Positions 17,333 through 23,646 of a DNA stretch of 30,467 bases are shown here, in pieces (the first letter of the stretch is position 1; every line of letters starts with the position of its first letter). The DNA is from a virus: positions 1 through 30,467 of IMG/VR virus record IMGVR_UViG_3300021197_000969. One strand, given 5' to 3'. The notes under the pieces were generated by a model that was given only the letters and a program-made list of their open reading frames with translations, searched no databases and was not told the origin of the DNA. The position numbers were made by a program, and so were the translations under genes.

Positions 17333-17362
17333 ATTATCTCACAAGTAACTGAATTTATGCAA
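17333..17362 (-). promoter_or_regulatory. Sigma70-like promoter P5 ahead of the DNA module
   Basis: On the minus strand TTGCAT, an 18-base spacer and GATAAT preceded by TGA, an extended -10 form. The segment TTGTGAGATAAT is nearly the one in the early promoter at 25898 (ATGTGAGATAAT). The -35 overlaps the last codons of the RNA polymerase gene. Confidence 0.45.
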
Positions 17363-19793
17363 AAAAATACTTAGACCCAATGATAGCATCTAGGTCTAAG
17401 TTCCCTTTCTTTGGAGGTCTTGGAACCTCATCCAATACTTCAAGGGCAGATTGACGAAAATCCTCCAAAACGTCATATTGCTTGTATAGATTTATAAATG
17501 CTTCTCTCAAGCGTTTTGCCATAATTGGAGTGTTTGCTGCATGAGTTCCATACGAATCATGGATCATACAATATGAATCAATACCGTCATTATCGCACAT
17601 GTGGACGGTATTTGTCAAGGCACAGGCATCTAAAGCGTGAACAAAATTAGGTGCTGACCCATTAACTGCACGATTTCTATCTATATTTCCGTTGTCTTCA
17701 CTCGCTAATGTTGGACGGATTAATGTCCCATCAATTGTAGTCTTTATCCTATGTTTTTTAATATTAGGATACTGCTGATACACTACAAAGTCAGTTGGAG
17801 TTTTCCATACTAAAGGAAGATTCTTGGTGGATATTTGTTTAGCGACTTCACGGACCCACTTCATAGCTTCTCTTGCTGAGACTACAATTTCACTGATTGC
17901 TTCCCAAACAAATTTAGAGATCCAATTTATAGGTACATAAAGTTGCTGTCCTTCCCACGGATTTCTTGATCCTTTGTAAAACATATCCCTAACATAATCT
18001 TCTATGTAATTTCTACATGAAAACATTGTTCCACCATACGGAACCACCATCACAGGACGTTTAGTCATCTTTCTGTTGATGAATCCAGTATTTAACCACT
18101 TTTTAGCCATATCATCTCCTTCATAAGCAAGTTTGGTAACTTGTTCTAAAGTATGATCTGCGACATCTTGATATATGTCTTGTGGTGTTCTCTCTGGAGT
18201 AAGGTTAGTAGCCTTACCTCCTACTGGACAACGTAACATAGCACTATAGTGCTGTAGTCCGTTGTTAGATCCGTCTAAGGCAATAGGAAGACATGATTTG
18301 TACCCCTTACCATATCTTTTGTATTCCATCCATTCATGACAGAAAGCGTAGAACAACCAGGGGTCATCCATCTTCTGCCAAAACTCACATTTTAATCCGT
18401 TCTGGGCCGACTGTATAATTGCATCATTATTATCTCGTACAAATTTAACCCTGTCGTAGTAGGAAACTTTATCTATTCCTGCACAATTAGCTCCGTGTAT
18501 AGCAAGCCAATCCTCTTGTTCCTCAGTTTCTATAGGTTTACCTTCAGCAAATGTTAGCAACGCTTTACTGTATTCTGGACCTTGTGGGGTCAAGAAGGCA
18601 GGTATAGTGTACTTTCTCCCTCTAAAATCTGCATTATGAGGAAAATAGAATTCTTTATATTGAGTATATTCATCTGCTATTTTTATAGTCCTTAAAAATT
18701 GAATTACTTTGCTTGTTCTTCTAACATTCTCCGCATAGATCTCTGATGCTGTAATCTTCCACGTTACAAACTGTTCAAATGTTTCCTTGTCCATGTCCTT
18801 TTTCTTTAAGCCAGAAGGAACAGGTGAAGGTGGTATGTCAATAGATTCTCTACTAGGAAGAGATCCTATTTCTTTGTAGTCATTCCAGGCAATTTTCTGT
18901 GCTTCGTATACAGGTTTATTTATAGCCCACTTCGTTTTTTGTAATGAATTTACACACTCATATTCAATACCGTAATCTAACTTCTCTAAGTCTTCCATTA
19001 CTCCACGGTTCCTAACTTTCACAAAAGGAAGTCTACTGGATAAATAACCTCCATTGTGAAAGTTAGTCCAATCTTTAGGTGGTACTATCATAGGCTTAAA
19101 TGATGGACTAAGTACCTCACCTTTGGAATTTACTTTATTAATCCAATCAATACATTTTTCTGTAGCAATTAAAGCTAGTTCACGCTTGTTACGTGCATGG
19201 GTCATTACTTGTATTCTTACTAATCCAGTAGAGAGTACAAGAAGGTCTAACATCTTTGACCCAACATGTATTCGTTCTTTCACAGACCAGAAATCTAATT
19301 TTTCAACATCTATAAGTGTTTTACACTGTCTAATAAGACCATATCTTCTAAAATGCCTAGATGATGTTCTTTTAGATAATTTTTCTTTTAAATATTGAAA
19401 GGTTTTTCTATCAGTGTCCTCCCATAATTTAAATTTAATTTGATCCTCAATAGCCTGTCCAATTTTACCTGCTACAGCAGTAAAAGATTTACGATACGAT
19501 ATACCATCAACAGTAAGTTTTAATGCAATGTAAGAAGCTACAGTAGGATCAACTTGTATTAATAAAGATGCAGTGTGATGCTTTTTACCTGCTTCACCAT
19601 TGAAGGCATCTTTAAGATACTTTTGTAGCTTTTTTTCTAAAGCATCTACACTGTGTTTCATCAACATAATTCCGTGTAATGATACACTCTCAGTGCTTTT
19701 ACTTTTATGCTCTCTTACCTGCTTTCTGTACTTCTCAATTCCATGATTAACCATACCTTCTTCAAGGCTTAGTTGCTTTTCTTCCAAGTTCAT
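17355..19793 (-). CDS. Single-subunit DNA-dependent RNA polymerase (gp1-like)
   Basis: An 812-residue T7-type RNA polymerase (T7: 883), the defining enzyme of this phage group. Catalytic landmarks: ALDGSNNGLQHYSAMLR (motif A Asp), NRKMTKRPVMVVPYGGTMF (motif B with Lys and Tyr), and CMIHDSYGTHAAN (motif C His-Asp). The specificity-loop region precedes RNRAVNGSAPNFVHALDA, and the C-terminus ends in FFA like the FAFA foot of T7. It would transcribe middle and late genes from the 16-bp motif found three times here. Its ATG overlaps the stop of the 83-residue gene (ATGA), so it is made by coupling. Confidence 0.97.
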   Translation of the reverse strand: MNLEEKQLSLEEGMVNHGIEKYRKQVREHKSKSTESVSLHGIMLMKHSVDALEKKLQKYLKDAFNGEAGKKHHTASLLIQVDPTVASYIALKLTVDGISYRKSFTAVAGKIGQAIEDQIKFKLWEDTDRKTFQYLKEKLSKRTSSRHFRRYGLIRQCKTLIDVEKLDFWSVKERIHVGSKMLDLLVLSTGLVRIQVMTHARNKRELALIATEKCIDWINKVNSKGEVLSPSFKPMIVPPKDWTNFHNGGYLSSRLPFVKVRNRGVMEDLEKLDYGIEYECVNSLQKTKWAINKPVYEAQKIAWNDYKEIGSLPSRESIDIPPSPVPSGLKKKDMDKETFEQFVTWKITASEIYAENVRRTSKVIQFLRTIKIADEYTQYKEFYFPHNADFRGRKYTIPAFLTPQGPEYSKALLTFAEGKPIETEEQEDWLAIHGANCAGIDKVSYYDRVKFVRDNNDAIIQSAQNGLKCEFWQKMDDPWLFYAFCHEWMEYKRYGKGYKSCLPIALDGSNNGLQHYSAMLRCPVGGKATNLTPERTPQDIYQDVADHTLEQVTKLAYEGDDMAKKWLNTGFINRKMTKRPVMVVPYGGTMFSCRNYIEDYVRDMFYKGSRNPWEGQQLYVPINWISKFVWEAISEIVVSAREAMKWVREVAKQISTKNLPLVWKTPTDFVVYQQYPNIKKHRIKTTIDGTLIRPTLASEDNGNIDRNRAVNGSAPNFVHALDACALTNTVHMCDNDGIDSYCMIHDSYGTHAANTPIMAKRLREAFINLYKQYDVLEDFRQSALEVLDEVPRPPKKGNLDLDAIIGSKYFFA

Positions 19794-20041
19794 ACGAATG
19801 GTCTGTTTTTGTCTGCTTGGTTAGAACCTTTAGTTTTGTTTTCACCGTACCCATCTTCCTGCCACGTTTTAATCATGTTCCGTATGCCTCTGACACTGCT
19901 TTCAAGTTGCTCAAGGGCAAGCAGAATAACATCCAACTGTGGAGTTGGAGCTAAATAGTCTTTATGTGTTTTCTGTCCCAAATCTGTCCCAAGGCTAAAA
20001 GTTGTCTCATTAGTGAGAATAGATAAATATCTACAACACAT
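19790..20041 (-). CDS. Small unknown protein coupled to RNA polymerase
   Basis: An 83-residue frame ending in an ATGA overlap with the polymerase start, which supports it. The second half is a plausible helix (LDVILLALEQLESSVRGIRN) with a polar, lysine-rich tail. The first half contains SLGTDLGQ, translated from two of the TGTCCCA repeats that flank attP; the integrase C-terminus contains GTDLGQ for the same reason. The ATG at 20041 has no ribosome site and a candidate promoter lies across the start, so the true start may be further in. Confidence 0.5.
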   Translation of the reverse strand: MCCRYLSILTNETTFSLGTDLGQKTHKDYLAPTPQLDVILLALEQLESSVRGIRNMIKTWQEDGYGENKTKGSNQADKNRPFV

Positions 20042-20054
20042 TCAATAGTATCAA
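20026..20054 (-). promoter_or_regulatory. Candidate sigma70 promoter for RNA polymerase operon
   Basis: Minus-strand TTGATA, 17 bases, GATATT, across the presumed start of the 83-residue gene. Fifteen bases further upstream is CTCACATGTAG (20071-20081), identical to the operator-like element in early promoter P1. Matches are moderate and the site overlaps a coding frame. Confidence 0.3.
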
Positions 20055-20092
20055 TCACTTGGCTACTATTCTACATGTGAGTTTAATACAGC

Positions 20093-20135
20093 TAGATTTC
20101 GAGTCTACCGCCTTCGACCACTCGGCCATCTCTCC
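20093..20135 (-). other. attP core: 5' half of tRNA-Ser(CGA)
   Basis: The 43 bases read on the minus strand fit the 5' part of a serine tRNA: acceptor GGAGAGA, TG, D-arm GCC...GGC, G, anticodon stem GTAGA, loop CTCGAAA with anticodon CGA, and TCTA of the other stem strand. The next base is G where C is needed, and no variable or T arm follows, so it is not a tRNA gene. Lying ten bases after the integrase stop, it is the expected attachment site, identical to the host gene over this stretch. The anticodon loop flanked by TAGA/TCTA is the likely crossover. Confidence 0.8.
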
Positions 20136-20144
20136 GCAGTAATA

Positions 20145-21197
20145 TCAATGGGTTAGGGAGTTAGAGTTTTTTAAAATCTGTCCCATCTGTCCCATTTTGT
20201 CCCTCATCTGTCCCAAATCTGTCCCAGGACGTATCAGTACAGATATGTCTTCTGCACCGAAATCAGGAGCTAGATGGGAGTATCTCTGAGTCATGGTTTG
20301 ATCCTTATGACCCATTAATTTTTGTACATTATATATTGGCCTTCCTGCTTGCACTAAACGTGAAGCAAAAGTGTGTCTTAATGTATGAATACTAACATCT
20401 GGATAACCTAAGTCATTAGATGCTTGTTTCATTAATCTTCTCATCCAAGAATAGGACAAACTAAATGGAGTTTCATTATATGGGTCCATCATTTGTCTTC
20501 TTCCAATCATCTCCAATACTCTAGGAGTTAATGGGACTGATCTTGGCTTGTCAGCTTTGTTTACCCATATCCTAACAAAACCGTCCATATAATCATCTAT
20601 AGGTACTGAAAGCATTTCACTTACTCTCATACCTGTATCTAAACCTAGAACAAACAAATCACACATCTGTTCATGGTTAACTGAAAAGTAAGTTAAATAG
20701 TTGTCCTCTTCATCATAAGTCAACCATCTAATCTTACCTTCAGGTTCATCCTGCCATGAAATACTAGGCACTTGATTACACTTATTATAAGTTCTTGCTG
20801 TTGTCATGATTTTACTTAAACATGAGAACTTACGATTAATTGTTCCACTCTTATTACCTTTGAGCTTACAATGAAGCATAAACTCACCCACTCTTTCAGA
20901 AGTAATCTCATCTAACAGTGTATCTTCACCAAAATACTCCATAAGTTGTTTACCATTAATACGTTGAGTTTTTTCTCCACGTGTTCCTGCCCATTCAAGC
21001 TCATAGGTTTTGTGAAATCCTTCACTAAGAGTCCATACATCCTTTTTCAAAGTTGTAGTGATACCGTTACGTAATTTAAACATCATATCCTTCTCCCATA
21101 AAACAGCATCATGCTCTGTAGGAAAAGTTTCACGGTATCTAGTACCTTTGAAAGTAAAGTCTGCTCTGAAGGAATCTTTTCGTTTTCTAACGCTCAT
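20145..21197 (-). CDS. int: Tyrosine integrase
   Basis: A 350-residue phage integrase. The N-terminus MSVRKRKDSFRADFTFKGTR is an arm-binding AP2-like domain; a SAM-like core-binding domain spans about residues 60-150; the catalytic domain shows LGLDTGMRVSEML (first Arg), a Lys in VNKADKPRSVPLTP, HTLRHTFASRLVQAG (H-x-x-R), GHKDQTMTQRYSHLAP with the nucleophile Tyr. It recombines attP with a host tRNA-Ser. The last 25 residues (MRDKMGQMGQILKN and before) are encoded by TGTCCCA repeats, so the tail may be shaped by DNA-site needs. It overlaps the winged-helix gene by 11 bases. Confidence 0.95.
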   Translation of the reverse strand: MSVRKRKDSFRADFTFKGTRYRETFPTEHDAVLWEKDMMFKLRNGITTTLKKDVWTLSEGFHKTYELEWAGTRGEKTQRINGKQLMEYFGEDTLLDEITSERVGEFMLHCKLKGNKSGTINRKFSCLSKIMTTARTYNKCNQVPSISWQDEPEGKIRWLTYDEEDNYLTYFSVNHEQMCDLFVLGLDTGMRVSEMLSVPIDDYMDGFVRIWVNKADKPRSVPLTPRVLEMIGRRQMMDPYNETPFSLSYSWMRRLMKQASNDLGYPDVSIHTLRHTFASRLVQAGRPIYNVQKLMGHKDQTMTQRYSHLAPDFGAEDISVLIRPGTDLGQMRDKMGQMGQILKNSNSLTH

Positions 21198-21534
21198 TTA
21201 ATATATCCACAATAGATTTGATAAAGAGATCTCCTTTTTGAGTCATCGAAACTAATTTCTCTACTCTGAACTCTGGATTCTCCTCAGTCTTGAGAAGCCC
21301 ATGACCTGTACTTTTATTTCGGTTACGTTCACAGTATGCCATAATATTACGAGAAGCTGAACCAGAAGCCTGACCTGCTAATGATCCTAATGCTTTTACT
21401 GATTTTGGTTTTTTAGGGTCTTGCATTGCAGCTTCTAACAGAATTAATACTGTAGGAATTTGCATCTCAACGTCAAGCTCTTGAAATCTATTCATGATTC
21501 TAGTAAGCTTACGTAATTCTTCATTTTGTGCCAT
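21187..21534 (-). CDS. Winged-helix (MarR-like) DNA-binding protein, candidate lysogeny regulator
   Basis: A 115-residue protein directly upstream of and overlapping integrase. From about residue 25 it follows a MarR-type plan: helix MQIPTVLILLEAAMQ, second helix VKALGSLAGQASGSASRNIM (turn and recognition helix), and a wing in LLKTEENPEFRVEKLVSMTQ followed by KGDLFIKSIVDIL. The N-terminal helix could dimerise. Position next to int suggests a repressor, or a directionality factor; it is the only clear small DNA-binding regulator in the window. Assignment is by pattern, not search. Confidence 0.65.
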   Translation of the reverse strand: MAQNEELRKLTRIMNRFQELDVEMQIPTVLILLEAAMQDPKKPKSVKALGSLAGQASGSASRNIMAYCERNRNKSTGHGLLKTEENPEFRVEKLVSMTQKGDLFIKSIVDILNER

Positions 21535-21579
21535 AGTGTTTTTTTAGTTGGATACACACTCAACAACTCTTGGATTTTA

Positions 21580-21747
21580 TTAAGTAGTTGGTGGTGGATG
21601 TTTATATGTTGTCGCCTGCTTTCTCCTTCTACCCCAAACAGAGTGTGAATAACGGTATTTTTTAATCCCTCTAGAGGGTGGAGGAACATTAAAATCAAAA
21701 TCATGTTCCCCTTTACCTTTTGTTTTTATTTTCCATGTTTTACTCAT
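21580..21747 (-). CDS. Small basic unknown protein
   Basis: A 55-residue, strongly basic protein: MSKTWKIKTKGKGEHDFDFN, then VPPPSRGIKKYRYSHSVWGR and RRKQATTYKHPPPTT. I chose the ATG at 21747 because GGGAGG lies three to eight bases before it; it also overlaps the previous stop as ATGA. High Arg/Lys with Pro-rich ends suggests nucleic-acid or host-protein binding, but no family is recognised. Confidence 0.55.
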   Translation of the reverse strand: MSKTWKIKTKGKGEHDFDFNVPPPSRGIKKYRYSHSVWGRRRKQATTYKHPPPTT

Positions 21748-21914
21748 TTGCCTCCCCCGTCCAAAATTCCTAACCAACTGAGTTGGCTATTTCGCTTCCA
21801 TATTCCTTTTAATTCAGGGACTTTCCAAAAACTACCTTCAATACTAGCACTTCGACAATTTTTAAATTTTTGATTCGCATGTTCTCTTTCGAGTCTTACT
21901 TTTTTCTGTTTCAT
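21744..21914 (-). CDS. Small basic unknown protein
   Basis: A 56-residue frame from the ATG at 21914 (MKQKKVRLEREHANQKFKNC, then RSASIEGSFWKVPELKGIWK). AAAGG is five bases upstream; an in-frame ATG at 21935 would overlap the previous gene. It ends in ATGA overlap with the next basic protein. The N-terminus is a charged helix; the C-terminal part is Trp-rich (GIWKRNSQLSWLG). Unknown function in the early region. Confidence 0.5.
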   Translation of the reverse strand: MKQKKVRLEREHANQKFKNCRSASIEGSFWKVPELKGIWKRNSQLSWLGILDGGGK

Positions 21915-21924
21915 ATCAACCTTT

Positions 21925-22071
21925 CTATGTTTCAATTGTTAATCTTAAACCTAAAATACCTACATACATTATATTATCACACTTCTGATAATAAAGTAAA
22001 GGTAATTTATCATCACATATAACCTTATTACGAGTTAAAAAGATCTCGTATCCGAACATTTTGAACAACAT
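21925..22071 (-). CDS. Small unknown protein
   Basis: A 48-residue frame, MLFKMFGYEIFLTRNKVICD then DKLPLLYYQKCDNIMYVGIL and GLRLTIET. AGGAG eight bases upstream of the ATG is a good ribosome site, and it ends ten bases before the next gene. It overlaps the end of the small membrane peptide by 44 bases in another frame. Looks like a compact beta-rich protein; unknown. Confidence 0.5.
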   Translation of the reverse strand: MLFKMFGYEIFLTRNKVICDDKLPLLYYQKCDNIMYVGILGLRLTIET

Positions 22072-22174
22072 ACTCACTTCTCCTTTCCAATTCTACAATT
22101 ACACGTGTCCATTGAAACGAAAGAAAGTATCCTAAAATTGCCATTGCTATTATATAAAAGAATAAATCCTTCAT
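22028..22174 (-). CDS. Small single-span membrane peptide
   Basis: A 48-residue frame starting two bases after the 85-residue gene: MKDLFFYIIAMAILGYFLSF forms one membrane span, then WTRVIVELERRSEYVVQNVR and IRDLFNS form a charged helix. No clear ribosome site, so translation would rely on coupling. The overlap with the next gene is long. Could be an early membrane effector; unknown. Confidence 0.45.
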   Translation of the reverse strand: MKDLFFYIIAMAILGYFLSFQWTRVIVELERRSEYVVQNVRIRDLFNS

Positions 22175-22176
22175 TG

Positions 22177-22434
22177 CTAATTTATCACATGTGGTTGTAT
22201 TTCATCAAGCTCAGACTCCAACACTTCTTGTGTTGCTTTAAGAAAATCTTCCATCTCTTTTCGCATAAATACGACTGTTTGAGCAGGTAACAAATCTTCG
22301 TCAGCTAAAATAGCCTGTGACTGACCTACAAAGATCTGCATTAGATTGAAGAAGTGACCTGCTAAGCGAGTTTTACTCTCGCCATTCAATTTAGCAAATT
22401 GACTACTGAACGTGTCCTGAGACTGCATATTCAT
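22177..22434 (-). CDS. Unknown helical early protein
   Basis: An 85-residue, mostly helical and acidic protein: GHFFNLMQIFVGQSQAILAD, then QTVVFMRKEMEDFLKATQEV. No family recognised. The start overlaps the preceding gene by 32 bases and has no strong ribosome site; Met3 is an alternative. The last codons contain CACATGTG and a weak promoter-like pair (TTGATG, 16 bases, GATAAA) that may be chance. Confidence 0.6.
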   Translation of the reverse strand: MNMQSQDTFSSQFAKLNGESKTRLAGHFFNLMQIFVGQSQAILADEDLLPAQTVVFMRKEMEDFLKATQEVLESELDEIQPHVIN

Positions 22435-22663
22435 CTACATTGCGAGTAGTTTCAGAAGTAACTACACGAAACCGTCCGTTATAGTCTTTCGCTAATACTT
22501 TTATAAGTAGATTCTTGATATGCTCTATGTTCATATCTTCTAAACTAATCCACTCTTTTCTAGACTCACTAAAATACATGATTTCACGTTTGATACCTTT
22601 ATGGGATATCGGCATGGCATCATTTCGAGTCTGATTTTTCCACTTCATTAGGCTTACTGGCAT
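22403..22663 (-). CDS. Unknown early protein
   Basis: An 86-residue protein. The centre GIKREIMYFSESRKEWISLE followed by DMNIEHIKNLLIKVLAKDYN and GRFRVVTSETTRNVDEYAV looks like a small alpha/beta domain. AAGGAA sits six bases before the ATG at 22663, which favours this start over Met17, although it overlaps the previous gene by 44 bases. Function unknown. Confidence 0.6.
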   Translation of the reverse strand: MPVSLMKWKNQTRNDAMPISHKGIKREIMYFSESRKEWISLEDMNIEHIKNLLIKVLAKDYNGRFRVVTSETTRNVDEYAVSGHVQ

Positions 22664-22796
22664 CTTTTCCTTTCTTAATGTTGGTTTTTAAGAATTGCTT
22701 CATCTTTTTAGGATCATCTACGAGATCAACTGCTTCTATCATGGATAATGAAACAGGCTTATCCATACCTTCAAAGATAAATTCCACATTAGGCAT
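22620..22796 (-). CDS. Unknown small lysine-rich early protein
   Basis: A 58-residue protein from Met at 22796: MPNVEFIFEGMDKPVSLSMI, then a charged tail DDPKKMKQFLKTNIKKGKDA and SKPNEVEKSDSK. The open frame continues upstream to 22949 but that part is the shadow of the next gene. The start overlaps the preceding stop by eight bases. Unknown function; the tail is probably disordered. Confidence 0.55.
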   Translation of the reverse strand: MPNVEFIFEGMDKPVSLSMIEAVDLVDDPKKMKQFLKTNIKKGKDASKPNEVEKSDSK

Positions 22797-23028
22797 TTTT
22801 ATCCTTTTTAAAGAGAAGATCACCGTAATGATCCTTTTCAAAATCATCAGGTGAGTATATTTGAAAATAGTGGTACTCCTCGTGAAATTGATTACATGTT
22901 TCTGCAAATATTTCAGCAGGGTCATCACCGTTACTATCATAGTCTTCAAATGGACCTACAAAAGAGAAACCATCTTGAATAGTTCCAAATGCTATACCCC
23001 ATTTTGGTTCAGGTTTACATTCGCTCAT
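22789..23028 (-). CDS. Unknown acidic early protein
   Basis: A 79-residue protein, MSECKPEPKWGIAFGTIQDG then FSFVGPFEDYDSNGDDPAEI. The pattern (fixed Trp-Gly-Ile start, FSFVGPF, acidic loop, then EEYHYFQIYSP) looks like a compact beta-rich domain; IQDGFSFVGPFEDYDSN recalls short conserved proteins of marine phages, without known role. Strong upstream AAGGAGG and a 14-base overlap with the 37-residue gene show tight packing. Confidence 0.65.
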   Translation of the reverse strand: MSECKPEPKWGIAFGTIQDGFSFVGPFEDYDSNGDDPAEIFAETCNQFHEEYHYFQIYSPDDFEKDHYGDLLFKKDKNA

Positions 23029-23128
23029 TCCCTTGTTCCTCCTTTCTCACACGTTCACAGTCATCAGCAATACGTTCCAATGCATGTGCTATTCGTTTAA
23101 GAGTAGTTACTACATCTGGATGAATCAT
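23015..23128 (-). CDS. Very small unknown helical protein
   Basis: A 37-residue frame that fills the gap between two better-supported genes: MIHPDVVTTLKRIAHALERI then ADDCERVRKEEQGNERM, one long amphipathic helix. Its ATG overlaps the previous stop as ATGA and its end carries the ribosome site of the next gene. Context and packing are the main support. Confidence 0.55.
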   Translation of the reverse strand: MIHPDVVTTLKRIAHALERIADDCERVRKEEQGNERM

Positions 23129-23358
23129 TTAACCCTCCTAGCATGAGAAGTTACATCCTTTACATACCCATCGCCTAACTCAAAGGAGCCATAGGTATAT
23201 GGTGATTTAGTAGCAAGGAACCATCTTGCAAAAGGATTTACTTTTTCCTTTTCTTCTGATTGGTACTTTTTAAGTACCCTATATTCAAAACCACTTCCTT
23301 TCCAGATCTCATAAGGATCTTCTACCTTACGAGTCTTACCGCAGAGGTTTTTAGCCAT
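23125..23358 (-). CDS. Conserved hypothetical marine-phage protein
   Basis: A 77-residue protein with the block FEYRVLKKYQSEEKEKVNPF followed by ARWFLATKSPYTYGSFELGD and GYVKDVTSHARRVK. I recognise this as a widely shared hypothetical of marine cyanophages and T7-like phages (W/FEYRVLKKYQ, NP.ARWF.A.KSPYTYGS). Function unknown. It overlaps the upstream gene by eight bases and the next by ATGA. Confidence 0.75.
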   Translation of the reverse strand: MAKNLCGKTRKVEDPYEIWKGSGFEYRVLKKYQSEEKEKVNPFARWFLATKSPYTYGSFELGDGYVKDVTSHARRVK

Positions 23359-23599
23359 TGTTATTCTCCAGCATTTTCACTAATGCTACAGAAGCACGTT
23401 GAACCTCTTTAGCCATATCAACCGCATCCCAACATCTATCCTTCCAGACAATGTGATGCCATCCTGTATGGTCTTTACCTATGTACCGTCCTTGTCGGCC
23501 CTTGTACTTGAGCCATTGTCCACGTTGAGCTATTTGAAGAATAGCTAACATTCCTCTCGCATTAGAGGTATTTGCACTTACTTGATTAATATATTGCAT
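23351..23599 (-). CDS. Unknown early protein
   Basis: An 82-residue protein: GMLAILQIAQRGQWLKYKGR, QGRYIGKDHTGWHHIVWKDR, then a helix CWDAVDMAKEVQRASVALVK. A small Trp-rich beta core is likely. Two starts are possible: Met1 at 23599, or Met17 at 23551, which has GAGAGG just before it. A TTGACA/TATATT promoter lies across the first codons, and transcripts from it would only contain the Met17 start. Confidence 0.6.
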   Translation of the reverse strand: MQYINQVSANTSNARGMLAILQIAQRGQWLKYKGRQGRYIGKDHTGWHHIVWKDRCWDAVDMAKEVQRASVALVKMLENNNG

Positions 23600-23616
23600 A
23601 GTTATTTCTATGTCAA
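23588..23616 (-). promoter_or_regulatory. Sigma70-like promoter inside the early operon
   Basis: Minus-strand TTGACA, 17-base spacer and TATATT: a perfect -35 and a five-of-six -10 match. It lies in the only non-coding gap of this stretch, just after a hairpin. Transcription would begin inside the 82-residue gene. Confidence 0.4.
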
Positions 23617-23630
23617 GGTTAAAATTACAT

Positions 23631-23646
23631 GTAGATGAATATCTAC
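23631..23646 (-). terminator. Short hairpin after the HhH gene
   Basis: GTAGAT-GAAT-ATCTAC is a perfect six-base-pair hairpin overlapping the stop of the HhH gene; the minus-strand transcript continues ATGTAATTTT. The stem is AT-rich, so this would be a weak terminator or a processing signal. Confidence 0.3.

Larger units (their letters stand above)
19972..20226 (-). repeat. TGTCCCA direct repeats flanking attP, candidate integrase arm sites
   Basis: Seven TGTCCC(A/T) copies in one orientation on the plus strand: 19974 and 19985 on one side of the tRNA fragment; 20179, 20188, 20198, 20209 and 20220 on the other. Spacing is 9-11 bases, close to one helical turn. A perfect 20-base repeat, TCTGTCCCAAATCTGTCCCA, occurs at 19972-19991 and 20207-20226. 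This is the layout of arm-type sites of lambda-like integrases. The right cluster lies in the integrase coding end. Confidence 0.65.

Noticed and set aside
20041-20135. Complete tRNA-Ser gene
   Set aside because: Only the 5' half including the anticodon loop is present; the stem breaks after TCTA and there is no variable arm, T arm or 3' acceptor strand.
21492-21704. 70-residue frame between the basic protein and the winged-helix gene
   Set aside because: It overlaps both genes extensively, without ribosome site or coupling.
22797-22949. N-terminal extension of the 58-residue protein
   Set aside because: It overlaps the well-supported 79-residue gene throughout and has no ribosome site; the Met at 22796 fits gene packing.
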